DNA from: Pseudomonas anguilliseptica
GTDB lineage: Bacteria; Pseudomonadota; Gammaproteobacteria; Pseudomonadales; Pseudomonadaceae
Assembly: GCF_900105355.1 (NCBI RefSeq)
Contig: NZ_FNSC01000001.1
Span: forward strand, 3,906,001 to 3,970,000
Direction: 5' to 3'
DNA: 64,000 nucleotides
The notes under the pieces were generated by a model. That model saw only the letters and a program-made list of their open reading frames with translations. It was not told the origin of the DNA and searched no databases. The position numbers and the translations under genes were made by a program. Shown here piece by piece: positions 35,579 through 49,444 of the stretch; the stretch's first letter is position 1; each line of letters opens with the position of its first letter.

Positions 35579-36186
35579 CTACCTCTTGTTCTTTACGGCA
35601 ATGCCGAGCACTTGCAGGTAGGCAACCATGGCGTCCATCTCGCTCTTGCCTTTTACAGCTGCGGTGGCGCCGGCAATGTCCTCATCGCTGTAGGGCACGC
35701 CTAGCAGGCTCAGGGCCTTCATCTTGGCCGGGGTGTCTTGGCCATCCAGGGTGCTTTCCACTAGCCATGGGTAAGCGGGCATTTTCGACTCCGGCACCAC
35801 GTTGCGCGGGTTGTACAGGTGCGCGCGGTGCCATTCATCCGAGTAGCGGCCGCCTACCCGAGCCAGGTCCGGCCCGGTGCGTTTGGAGCCCCAGAGGAAG
35901 GGGTGGTCATAAACGCTTTCACCGGCTACCGAGTAGTGGCCATAGCGCTCGGTTTCGGCGCGGAACGGGCGAATCATCTGCGAATGACAGCCGACACAGC
36001 CCTCGCGGATATAGATGTCGCGGCCTTCCAGTTGCAGCGCGGTGTAGGGCTTGAGACCGGCCACCGGCTCATTGGTAACGTCCTGGAAGAACAGCGGGAC
36101 GATCTGCGTCAGGCCGCCGATACTCACGGCCAGCACCATCATCAGCGCCATCAGGCCGATATTCTTCTCGAGTATTTCGTGTCTCA

Positions 36187-36187
<1 letters not shown>
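35579..36187 (-). CDS. ccoO2: cbb3 oxidase monohaem cytochrome c subunit CcoO2
   Basis: Monohaem c subunit of 202 residues, closely similar to CcoO1 over most of its length, with haem site [15 protein letters not shown] and the [12 protein letters not shown] methionine segment. The start overlaps the ccoN2 stop (ATGA). Differences from CcoO1 are concentrated around YIREG and in the C-terminal third. Intact. Confidence 0.97.
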
Positions 36188-37638
<1,451 letters not shown>

Positions 37639-37744
37639 TTCAGGGGGCTTCCATCCACGGTTATAGGTCAATCATCGAAAATCCATGGCTGCGCGCCTGT
37701 ACGATCTGCGTCGCAGTCCAACGGATTCTTTAAGCGAGGCAAGC

Positions 37745-38431
37745 ATGAGCAAAGGGCAGGTTGCGGGTATTGACGGGGATCAATACGGGCAGGGGCAGGG
37801 GCAGGGTGATGGCACGTGGCTGTGGGATCGCCCGCTTGGCGAGACGCATGCCACCCTGATTCTGGCCCACGGTGCTGGTGCGCCGATGGACAGCGAATTC
37901 ATGCAAAACATGGCGCAAAGCCTTGCTGCGCGTGGGATTGCCGTACTGCGCTTCGAGTTCGCCTACATGGCCGCGCGGCGTCTGGATGGCAAGAAGCGCC
38001 CCCCCAATCCCCAGGCCAGACTGCTTGAGCAATGGCGTGAGGTCTATGCGCAGGTGCGCCAACAGGTCGCAGGGCCGTTGGCCATCGGCGGCAAGTCCAT
38101 GGGCGGACGCATGGCCAGCCTGCTGGCCGACGAGTTGGGCGCCGATGCGCTGGTGTGCCTGGGTTATCCCTTCTACGCCGTCGGTAAGCCGGAAAAGCCG
38201 CGTGTCGCGCACTTGGCCGAGCTACGCACACTGACGCTGATCATCCAGGGCGAACGCGATGCCCTGGGCGATCGTCAGGCGGTGGCGCGCTACGCGCTTT
38301 CTGAGGCGATCACGCTGCACTGGCTGACCGCCGGCGACCATGACCTAAAGCCGCTGAAAAGCTCGGGCCTCAATCATCAGCAGCACATGCAGGCGGCAGC
38401 CGATGCGATTGCACAGTTTCTCTGTGCATAG
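37745..38431 (+). CDS. KANL3/Tex30-type alpha/beta hydrolase
   Basis: A cytosolic alpha/beta-hydrolase of 228 residues resembling the bacterial KANL3/Tex30 family of unknown substrate. After a Gly/Gln-rich N-terminus (GQGQGQGDG, from three GGGCAG repeats at 37787-37804) come LILAHGAGAPMDS, the nucleophile elbow IGGKSMGGRMAS, an Asp in IQGERDALGD and a His in TAGDHDLKPL. ATG 37745 has GAGG seven bases upstream. It diverges from the cco2 operon, and the Anr box for that operon lies inside its first codons. Confidence 0.85.
   Translation: MSKGQVAGIDGDQYGQGQGQGDGTWLWDRPLGETHATLILAHGAGAPMDSEFMQNMAQSLAARGIAVLRFEFAYMAARRLDGKKRPPNPQARLLEQWREVYAQVRQQVAGPLAIGGKSMGGRMASLLADELGADALVCLGYPFYAVGKPEKPRVAHLAELRTLTLIIQGERDALGDRQAVARYALSEAITLHWLTAGDHDLKPLKSSGLNHQQHMQAAADAIAQFLCA
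37770..37783. promoter_or_regulatory. Anr/FNR box upstream of ccoN2
   Basis: TTGACGGGGATCAA matches TTGAT-N4-ATCAA at 9 of 10 defined bases. Centred at 37776.5, it would place the ccoN2 transcript start near 37735, about 97 bases before the start codon. It lies inside the first codons of the divergent hydrolase gene. Confidence 0.75.
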
Positions 38432-38466
38432 CCGGCGAGGGCTGGCGTGGGTGAATAAGTTCTATT

Positions 38467-38514
38467 CCTACTAAAACACTAGGACTTTGCCGGCGCTGGC
38501 GAGTGGCGTACACT
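38467..38514 (+). promoter_or_regulatory. nfuA promoter with possible IscR-type site
   Basis: TTGCCG (38487-38492), 16 bases and TACACT (38509-38514) form a plausible promoter just before nfuA. Immediately upstream, CCTACTAAAACACTAGG (38467-38483) has partial likeness to the type 1 IscR site. IscR control of nfuA is known in Pseudomonas; here the match is imperfect and the site is a candidate only. Confidence 0.4.
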
Positions 38515-38539
38515 GCGCCCATGTTTGCGAGGAGTTGCC

Positions 38540-39124
38540 ATGAGCACCATTACCATTACCGACGCTGCCCACGATTATCTGGCTGACCTGCTGAGCAAGC
38601 AGAACACCCCGGGCATCGGCATTCGCGTGTTTATCACTCAGCCGGGCACCCAGTACGCTGAAACCTGCATTGCCTACTGCAAACCGGGTGAGCAGAAGGC
38701 TGAAGATACTGCGCTGGGCCTGGCCAGCTTCACCGCCTGGATCGACGCCGTCAGCGAGCCGTTTCTCGAGGACGCCGTGGTCGACTACGCCACCGACCGC
38801 ATGGGCGGCCAGCTGACCATCAAGGCGCCGAACGCCAAAGTGCCGATGGTCAACGAAGACAGCCCGATCAACGAGCGCATCAGCTACTACCTGCAGACCG
38901 AGATCAATCCCGGTCTGGCCAGCCATGGCGGTGAAGTCAGCCTGATCGACGTGGTTGACGATGGCATTGCCGTGCTGAAGTTCGGCGGCGGCTGTCAGGG
39001 CTGCGGTCAGGTCGACCTGACGCTCAAAGAAGGCATCGAAAAAACCCTGCTTGAGCGCATTCCCGAGCTCAAAGGCGTGCGTGACGTGACCGACCACAGC
39101 ATCAAGGAAAACGCCTACTACTAA
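38540..39124 (+). CDS. nfuA: Fe-S biogenesis carrier NfuA
   Basis: NfuA receives [4Fe-4S] clusters and hands them to target enzymes, especially under oxidative stress or low iron. The 194 residues have an N-terminal degenerate A-type domain and a C-terminal Nfu domain whose CxxC (C152, C155 in [12 protein letters not shown]) binds the shared cluster. ATG 38540 follows GAGGAG. It stands alone with its own promoter and a strong terminator. Confidence 0.97.
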   Translation: MSTITITDAAHDYLADLLSKQNTPGIGIRVFITQPGTQYAETCIAYCKPGEQKAEDTALGLASFTAWIDAVSEPFLEDAVVDYATDRMGGQLTIKAPNAKVPMVNEDSPINERISYYLQTEINPGLASHGGEVSLIDVVDDGIAVLKFGGGCQGCGQVDLTLKEGIEKTLLERIPELKGVRDVTDHSIKENAYY

Positions 39125-39140
39125 GTAGATGGCCAAACCA

Positions 39141-39168
39141 AAATGCCCGCGATCTGCGGGCATTTTTT
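39141..39168 (+). terminator. Terminator of nfuA
   Basis: AAATGCCCGC (39141-39150), loop GATCT and GCGGGCATTTTTT give a perfect GC stem with a run of six T. Confidence 0.93.
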
Positions 39169-39226
39169 ATGCTGCTTACTTGGCGTGGGAGCGGCTTTAG
39201 TCGCGACGCAGCAGTGCAGTCATCAC

Positions 39227-40258
39227 TTATGCACGGCTTTTGCGTCGATCGAGCACCTCGGTCGCCCGCGCGCGCAGTTGTCCGCAACCGCCATCGATGT
39301 CCTGACCCGCCGAATTGCGCACCTTGGTCAGTACGCCGCGGCTGTGCAGGTAGCGCACGATCTGCACGATGCGGTCGCCATCAGGGCGCTGGAATTCGTC
39401 GGCCTCCAGGCTGTTGTAGGGGATCAGATTCATGATCGCGTACTTGCCCTTGAGCAAACGCAGGATGCCGTCCATTTCTTCCTGGCTGTCGTTGATGCCC
39501 TTGAGCAGCGTCCACTGGTACTGAATCGGGTAATCGATTTGCCGCGCGTAGGTTTCTCCCAGCTCGACCAGCTCTTCAGGATCAATACGCGGTGCACGCG
39601 GCAGCAACGCCTGGCGCAACTCGGCATCGGTGGTATGCAGCGACAGCGCCAGGGCAGGTTTGATCTGCTGCTGCGGTAAGCGCTCGAACACCCGCGGGTC
39701 ACCAACGGTGGAGAACACCAGGTTGCGTTGGCCGATACCACCTTCGGTGCCGAGCAGGTTGATCGCTTCGAGTACGTTATCGAGGTTATGCGCCGGTTCG
39801 CCCATGCCCATAAACACCACTTTCTTCACGGGGCGAAAGCGTCGGGCGAGCGCCACCTGGGCGACGATCTCGGCGGTGCTCAGCTGGCGCAGCAGGCCGC
39901 TCTTGCCGGTCATGCAGAACACGCAACCCACTGCGCAACCGACCTGGCTGGAGACACACAGGCCATCGCGCGGCAGTAGCACGCTTTCCACCATCTGTTT
40001 GTCGGCCAGCTCCACCAGCAAGCGCGCCGAACCGTCCGTCGCCGGGTGTTCAGAGCTGAGGCGCGCCAGTCCATCGAGTGCGCTGCTTATCTCGGGCAGG
40101 GCATTGCGTACCGCCAGCGGCAGGAAGTTTTCGGTCTTCTGGTTTCGCGTACCGGTATCCAGGGGCATGCCGCGCAGCCAGGCACGGGTAATCCGCCCGA
40201 TGTGCATGGGCTTGGCACCGAGCTCGGTAAGGCGTTGTTGAAAGTCGTGAATATGCAT
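39227..40258 (-). CDS. RlmN/Cfr-like radical SAM RNA methyltransferase
   Basis: A 343-residue radical SAM enzyme of the RlmN/Cfr family. The cluster motif is C108-x3-C112-x2-C115 (CAVGCVFC), preceded by C101 in GLCVSSQVGC, and the catalytic C-terminal cysteine is in DIDGGCGQL. GMGEPAHNLDNVLEAI and STVGDPRVFERLP match the SAM-binding part. The canonical Pseudomonas rlmN lies next to ndk and pilF, so this is probably a paralogue. Whether it methylates C2 or C8 of 23S A2503, or tRNA, cannot be told here. Confidence 0.88.
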   Translation of the reverse strand: MHIHDFQQRLTELGAKPMHIGRITRAWLRGMPLDTGTRNQKTENFLPLAVRNALPEISSALDGLARLSSEHPATDGSARLLVELADKQMVESVLLPRDGLCVSSQVGCAVGCVFCMTGKSGLLRQLSTAEIVAQVALARRFRPVKKVVFMGMGEPAHNLDNVLEAINLLGTEGGIGQRNLVFSTVGDPRVFERLPQQQIKPALALSLHTTDAELRQALLPRAPRIDPEELVELGETYARQIDYPIQYQWTLLKGINDSQEEMDGILRLLKGKYAIMNLIPYNSLEADEFQRPDGDRIVQIVRYLHSRGVLTKVRNSAGQDIDGGCGQLRARATEVLDRRKSRA

Positions 40259-40412
40259 GGGGCGCGCATGCTACCACCGGCCCGCTTGCGGTGGTATGTG
40301 TGACGGCGGGCAGGCGTCGGAGTGAGGCGAAACCGCTTAGTCTTTGCTCAAGCTGCCTAAGGCACTCATACTAGCGACCTGATTGGTCTGACCCAGCTGT
40401 GCGGAGCGGTAG

Positions 40413-40715
40413 ATGAAATTTATACACCAGCGCGACCACCTCAACGAAGACGACGTGGTCGTGATCGAGTGCTCGCAAACCTGCAACATTCGCCTGATGA
40501 GCGATGCCAACTTCCGCAGCTTCAAGAATGGCGGCCGACACACTTACCACGGTGGCGCATTCGATACCTTCCCGGCCAAGATCACCGTACCCAGCAGCGG
40601 TTTCTGGAATATCACCATCGATACGGTCACGCGCAAAGCCATCAGCGTCACACGCAAACCGACGCTCAAACATTCGATCAAAATCGTGCGCAAATCGACT
40701 TCGCGCCTGAGTTGA
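40413..40715 (+). CDS. DUF1883 domain protein
   Basis: A 100-residue soluble protein with the DUF1883 pattern: MKFIHQRDHLNEDDVVVIECS, then CNIRLMSDANFRSFKNGGRHTY and a beta-rich part VPSSGFWNITIDTV ending in a basic tail. The domain is often found alone or with TIR or other effector domains; here it is alone. GGAG precedes the ATG by nine bases. Function unknown. Confidence 0.85.
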   Translation: MKFIHQRDHLNEDDVVVIECSQTCNIRLMSDANFRSFKNGGRHTYHGGAFDTFPAKITVPSSGFWNITIDTVTRKAISVTRKPTLKHSIKIVRKSTSRLS

Positions 40716-40769
40716 TGCGTTGGGGGGCGGCTAAGCGTCCTTGTTCCTCGTCCTTCTATCACTGTGTAC

Positions 40770-41669
40770 CTATTTGCTCTGTTTAGGGTGCACTTCTCCC
40801 GGCCGCGAACGCCCGAACGGGTAGCTGAGGAGGCCACGAATATCGTGCTCGTCTGGGTGCTCGGAACTGGTTTTTACACCCAGTGCGGCAGGCTCGCCAG
40901 CGCTCCAGCGGAAGGTGCCGAACAGCTGGTCCCAGAGCGGTAGTGCGGTGCCGAAATTCTGCGCTTCGGCAATATTTACGCTGTGATGCCAGCGGTGCAG
41001 TTCGGCACTACCAATGAGAAAGTTCAACCAGCCCAGGGTGCCGCGGCTGTTGGCGTGAGTGGCGAACGACTGGGTCTGCGAGAACAGCGCCGCCAGTGCG
41101 ATGGCCATGGGATCGAAGCCCAATAACCAGAGCGGCAGCATATGCACCGACTTGCGCAGAAGCAGGTCCAGCGGGTGCGTGGTGAAGTTGTTGCTGACGT
41201 TCAGAGCGCTGGGGCGGTGGTGCACGAAATGCACGCGCCACAGCCAGCCACCGCGATGCTTGTAACGGTGCAGCCAGTAGTCGCCAAACTCCCCCAGCAG
41301 CGCTGCTGCGGGCACTGCCAGCCAAAGTGACAGCTCCGTGGCAGGACCCTGTGCCTCGGCGTTAAACAGCATCACCAAGCTACGTATCAATGTGTCGGCC
41401 AGGGCGTCGGTGGCAAACAGCGCGAGCATAAATAGTCCGTCGCGCTTGCGGTCGACGGGGCGGGCTTGCCAATCCGTGCGGTGTGGCCAGCGCCATTCCC
41501 ACAGGCCAAACCAGAGCAGCGCCAAAAGCAGTCCGCCACCCAGCAGAACGAAACTGCTCCAGCCCTTGTAAAGCCCCAGCGTTGCCCAAATGGCGACCAG
41601 TAACAGAGCGCCGAGATGGGCCCTGTTCAGGCCGCTGTATAAGGTTTTTTTGTCGGTATTTGAGGTCAT
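40770..41669 (-). CDS. Fatty-acid hydroxylase/sterol desaturase family membrane protein
   Basis: A di-iron membrane enzyme of about 299 residues with the family histidine boxes HRYKH, HFVHH and HRWHH and a further HANSRGTLGW region. About four membrane helices come first (LLLVAIWATLGLYKGW and others). The start is uncertain: ATG 41669 (MTSNTDKK) or ATG 41690 (MYSLKQP); neither has a strong ribosome site. It diverges from a Crp/Fnr-type regulator that is the likely controller. Substrate, lipid or otherwise, is unknown. Confidence 0.88.
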   Translation of the reverse strand: MTSNTDKKTLYSGLNRAHLGALLLVAIWATLGLYKGWSSFVLLGGGLLLALLWFGLWEWRWPHRTDWQARPVDRKRDGLFMLALFATDALADTLIRSLVMLFNAEAQGPATELSLWLAVPAAALLGEFGDYWLHRYKHRGGWLWRVHFVHHRPSALNVSNNFTTHPLDLLLRKSVHMLPLWLLGFDPMAIALAALFSQTQSFATHANSRGTLGWLNFLIGSAELHRWHHSVNIAEAQNFGTALPLWDQLFGTFRWSAGEPAALGVKTSSEHPDEHDIRGLLSYPFGRSRPGEVHPKQSK

Positions 41670-41766
41670 GGGTTGTTTTAGGCTGTACATGCGGGGTGTC
41701 ATCCAGAACGAGGTGGTGCTAGCTTCATGCTTGCGCCACTGGCTGCGCATTAACCTCGGTTTATCG

Positions 41767-42381
41767 ATGTCCTCAGATTCTCTTTATGACTGCCTGGCCT
41801 GCGCGCCGCAGTTGCTCGGCATGCTTGAGCAATACCCGCAACTCACCGATCTCTGGCAGAACCTGCCGCGCCAGAGCTACGCGGCAAATCAGACAGTGCT
41901 ACGGCCGGGGCAACTCAGTGACCGTTGCTGGTTCGTTGTCAGCGGTCTGCTGCGTGTGGTGCATTTGTCCGAGCAGGGGCTGGAGCGTACTGCGGCCTTT
42001 CATGCCGAGGGCAACTGGGTCGGTTGGGGAACGCCGCCCTATGCCGTTATCAGTGCGGTGGGCATCGTGACCCTGGAGCCGACTGTGCTGCTGGAGTTGC
42101 GCTATGAAGTGCTGCGCCGTTGGCAGGCTGAGTTGCCGGTGGTTCAGGAGATTCTTAGCGACGGTATTCGTGCCGTGTTGGAGCGCAGTGCTCAGCGGGA
42201 AGCCGAGCTGCTGTTGCTGGATGCGGGCGAACGCTACCGCTTGTTTCTGCAGCAGCGCGCCGCCCTGGCGCCGCGTATTGCGTTGCAGCATGTGGCCAGC
42301 TACCTGGGCATCACCAATGTGGCGCTGTCACGCATCCGTTCGCGTATGGGGCTGGTGCAGGGGCGGAGTAAGCAGCAGTAG
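41767..42381 (+). CDS. Crp/Fnr-family transcriptional regulator
   Basis: A 204-residue regulator with a cyclic-nucleotide-type beta-roll (TVLRPGQLSDRCWFVVSGLLR) and a helix-turn-helix ending LQHVASYLGITNVALSRIRS. It lacks the FNR cysteine cluster, so it does not look like an oxygen sensor. ATG 41767 gives MSSDSLYDC, the typical length; a longer open frame runs into the divergent desaturase gene and is unlikely. It probably regulates that membrane enzyme. Confidence 0.85.
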   Translation: MSSDSLYDCLACAPQLLGMLEQYPQLTDLWQNLPRQSYAANQTVLRPGQLSDRCWFVVSGLLRVVHLSEQGLERTAAFHAEGNWVGWGTPPYAVISAVGIVTLEPTVLLELRYEVLRRWQAELPVVQEILSDGIRAVLERSAQREAELLLLDAGERYRLFLQQRAALAPRIALQHVASYLGITNVALSRIRSRMGLVQGRSKQQ

Positions 42382-42584
42382 CACTATCGAGTGAGTTACC
42401 GGACTGGGGATGATGCAGGCACTAGCAGTTAGCACCGAGTCATCCGAAAGAAATCTTGCCTTTGACGGGGCGCGCAGGAAAATCGTTATCCAGCCGGCAG
42501 TTCCTTGTTCTGCGACTCGCTTTTCCGACGGCCTACGATCAATCTGTCGCTCATTTCATCCGCCGTCATTGCAGGAGTAGGATC

Positions 42585-43130
42585 ATGAATAGGATTTCAC
42601 CGCTGGCTATCACCTTGGCTTTCGCATTGGGCACGCCAGCTGCTTTCGCCGAGGAAGCGGCAACGCATTCGAGCAGCATCAAGGATTCCGCCAAGGCGGC
42701 CGTGTCTACGGCGATTACCGCCGGCAAGAACCTGCTAGGTGGGGTGTCTGACGGCGTTACCGAAGGGCGGGTTGAAGCCCAGGGCGCCGACGGCTCGATT
42801 GTTGTCTCCAGCCTGGATCAGCTCGATGGCCAGGTCAGCGTGCAGCTGCTCAAGGTCTATACCGCCGAAGGTGGCAATCTGAATGCTTTGCTGGGGTTCA
42901 AGAACACCACCGACAAACCGCTGCGCCTGATCAACCTGCGCATGACCGGCGCGCTGTTGGCCATCGACCAGGAGGGTTATTCCAGTGCGCCATTGCCGGG
43001 CCTAGTCAATCCGGATGATGTAACCATTCCAGCGTTGACCGGTGTGCGCCAGAAATTCGTCTTCGAGGGGCCGGTCGAGGGTGTGCAGTCGATTCGTCTA
43101 TGGGGGCGTGATTTCGAGGTGAAGAAGTAG
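42585..43130 (+). CDS. Exported hypothetical protein
   Basis: A 181-residue protein with a clear signal peptide (MNRISPLAITLAFALGTPAAFA) and ribosome site GGAG eight bases before ATG 42585. The mature part begins polar and helical and continues in a beta-rich domain (GSIVVSSLDQLDGQVSVQLL, TTDKPLRLINLRM, VRQKFVFEGPVEGV), suggesting a small periplasmic beta-sandwich. I do not recognise the family. Monocistronic, ending in a strong terminator shared with metH. Confidence 0.75.
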   Translation: MNRISPLAITLAFALGTPAAFAEEAATHSSSIKDSAKAAVSTAITAGKNLLGGVSDGVTEGRVEAQGADGSIVVSSLDQLDGQVSVQLLKVYTAEGGNLNALLGFKNTTDKPLRLINLRMTGALLAIDQEGYSSAPLPGLVNPDDVTIPALTGVRQKFVFEGPVEGVQSIRLWGRDFEVKK

Positions 43131-43141
43131 ACCCCGCCCAT

Positions 43142-43183
43142 CCAACATAAAAAAGCCCGCGTCTGCGGGCTTTTTTATGTTGG
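43142..43183. terminator. Perfect bidirectional terminator
   Basis: CCAACATAAAAAAGCCCGC and its exact 19-bp inverse flank the loop GTCT. The A/T-run is inside the arms, so each direction has GCGGGC followed by six T. It serves both the exported-protein gene and metH, which end on either side. Confidence 0.95.
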
Positions 43184-43187
43184 GGCC

Positions 43188-46904
<3,717 letters not shown>

Positions 46905-47072
46905 GGAGAGAACTACCTGGGACGCGTGAAAAAAAGATGCGCGATGATAACAAAGCTGCACGCTTTTGCAGTGTACTGCGCTTTTACATGAATCTTACTC
47001 ATGTTTGCGGGTTGGCCTTGGCCAGCCGGCGCCAGCTAGAATCGGCGCTTAAGCCATTTTAGAGATGTTTCC

Positions 47073-49325
47073 ATGGTCTGCCGTTTACTGCTTGGCGTGT
47101 GTTTGTTGTTCATCGGCTCATTACAAGCGGCCGAACCCATCTCCTACAGTCGCGATATCCAACCGATTTTTACCAAGAACTGCGTGGCCTGCCATGCCTG
47201 CTACGACGCTGCCTGCCAGCTCAATCTGGGCAGTGGCGAAGGTGTGCAGCGCGGCGCCAGCAAGGCCACGGTGTACAACGGCACGCGCACCGAGGCCCAG
47301 GCCACCACGCGCCTGTTTGTTGATGCCCATGGCGCAGAAGCCTGGCAGCGCAAGGGCTTTACCTCCGTGCTGGATGCGCAGGGCAGTCAGGCCGCGCTGA
47401 TGGCGCGCATGTTGGAGCTAGGCCATCAGCAACCATTGGCCGCCAACAGCAAGCTGCCGGCGGAGCTGAATATCAACATCGACCGGGTCAACCAGTGCCC
47501 GTTGCCGCCGGAGTTCGACGAGTTTGCCCGCAAGAACCCGCAAGTCGGCATGCCGTTTGCGGTGACCGGGCTGAGTGAGGCCGACTACCAGACGCTGCAG
47601 GCCTGGGGGCGCCGATCAATCAGCAAGCGCTGCAGGCCAGCGCAGCCGAGGCGCAGCAGATCGCCACCTGGGAAGCTTTTCTGAACGCTCCCGGCGCTCG
47701 CGAGTCGCTGGTTTCACGCTGGCTCTACGAGCATCTGTTTCTTGCCCATCTGTATTTTGCCGGCGGCGAGCCAGGGCATTTTTTCCAGATGGTGCGTTCG
47801 CGTACACCCAGCGGTAAGCCGGTGGACATCATCGCCACGCGCTTGCCCAATGAAGACCCCGGTAACCAGTTCTACTACCGCCTGACGCCGGTGCAGGGGG
47901 TGATCGTGCACAAGACCCACATCACCTACGGGCTGAGTGCGGCCAAGCTGGCGCGGGTCAAGGAGTTGTTCTTTGCCAGTGACTGGCAGGCCGACGCCGT
48001 GCCCGGTTATGGCCTCCAGCGCCGCGCCAATCCATTTGAGACCTTTGCCGCGATTCCGGCGCAGGCACGCTATCAGTTCATGCTGGATAACGCCGAATAC
48101 TTCGTGCGTACCTTTATTCGCGGCCCGGTATGCCGGGGGCAGATTGCCACGGATGTGATTCGCGATAACTTCTGGGCGGTGTTTCAGGACCCGCAGCACG
48201 ACCTGTATATCACCGACCCCGAGTATCGCGATCAGGCCAAGGAGCTGCTGGCCATGCCTGGGCAACTGGACAGCATCAGTGATCTGCTCGGCCTGTGGCG
48301 CACCTACCGCGATAAGCGCAATGAGTACGAAGCCCTGCGTATGCAGCGCTATGCCGATGCGCCTGCGCCAAGCTGGTCGCATATCTGGGCCGGTAATGAC
48401 AACGCATTGCTGTCGATCTTTCGCCAGCACGACAGTGCGTCGGTGCGCAAAGGCCTGATCGGCGAGGTGCCACAAACCATCTGGTGGCTGGACTTCCCGC
48501 TGCTGGAGCGCACCTATTACCAGTTGGTGGTGAAACGTGTCGCATCAGGCGCAAACACGGTTGTACTTCGACTTGATCCGCAACGGCGCCGAGGTCAACT
48601 TCTTGCGGCTGATGTCAGCCGAATCGCGCCAGGGCTATCTCAGCGACTGGTACCAGAGCAGCGGCAAGCTGAAGATCTGGCTGGATTACCAGCCCATCGA
48701 CAGCGAAAGCCCGAGCGCCCTGCGCCTGCCTGGTAGCGATCCCAAGCGCAGCTTTGTCGACGCTCTGCTGGAGCGCTACGGCAGCCTGAATGCGCGACCT
48801 GATCCGATTAACCGCTGTACTGGCGCACATTGCCATCGCCCGGGGCTGGACGTCGAGTTGCAGCGCGCCGAGCAGTCCCTGAGTCGGTTGACGGCAAAAC
48901 CTGCGGGCACGCTCAAGGTGATCGAGCAACTGCCGGAGGCAACCTTGCTACGGCTGGAAATGGCCGATGGCCAACGTGAGGTATACAGCCTGCTGCGCAA
49001 CCGAGCGCACAGTAACGTGGCATTTATGCTCGGTGAGGAACTGCGCTACCAGCCGGCGCTGGATACCCTGACGGTGTATCCGGGGGTGCTTAGCAGCTAT
49101 CCGAACTTTATCTTCAATATGCGGGTGGAGCAGGCGGCGGAGTTTGTCACGGCACTGGAACAGGCGCGTGATCAGTCGGCGTTTGAGAAGGTCGTCGAGC
49201 GCTGGGGTATTCGCCGCACTCATCCAGAGTTCTGGCGCTACTTCCACGACATGTCGGCCTATATCCAACAGACCGAACCGCTGGAAGCTGGTGTGCTGGA
49301 TATGAACCGTTACGAGAACTTGTAG
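47073..49325 (+). pseudogene. cti: Fatty acid cis/trans isomerase Cti, broken by two frameshifts
   Basis: Cti is a periplasmic haem c protein that converts cis to trans unsaturated fatty acids in the membrane under solvent or heat stress. A signal peptide (MVCRLLLGVCLLFIGSLQA) and the haem motif CVACH in TKNCVACHACYDAACQL are present. Lesion one: TGGGGGCGCC near 47605-47609 lacks one G, and adding it gives WGAPINQQALQ. Lesion two: near 48531 the text jumps from YYQLVV to NVSHQAQTRLYF with about 17 bases missing, removing the NFDVFG expected there. With both repaired the protein is 756 residues, the usual length. As it stands no complete Cti can be made. Confidence 0.9.
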
Positions 49326-49353
49326 CAAGCAGGCAGGCGGCGCACTGCAGGGC

Positions 49354-49440
49354 GTAGGTTGGGTTAAGGCGCGCAGCGCCGAAGCCCAACATAGCTTGGC
49401 GTTCCTGCGTTGGGCTTCGCTGCGCTCAGCACCAACCTAC
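49354..49440. repeat. Long imperfect inverted repeat after cti
   Basis: GTAGGTTGGG at 49354 and its inverse CCAACCTAC ending at 49440 bound an 87-bp element. The inner arms GAAGCCCAAC (49381-49390) and GTTGGGCTTC (49409-49418) pair perfectly. Elements of this GTAGGTTGG type recur between genes in some Pseudomonas genomes. Here it lies between the convergent ends of cti and the aerotaxis gene and could act as a transcription barrier. Confidence 0.7.
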
Positions 49441-49444
49441 GGTT

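Noticed and set aside
46905..47072. Cobalamin or SAH riboswitch before metH
   Set aside because: The 168 bases contain neither the GCCACTG-type B12 box nor the SAH riboswitch core.
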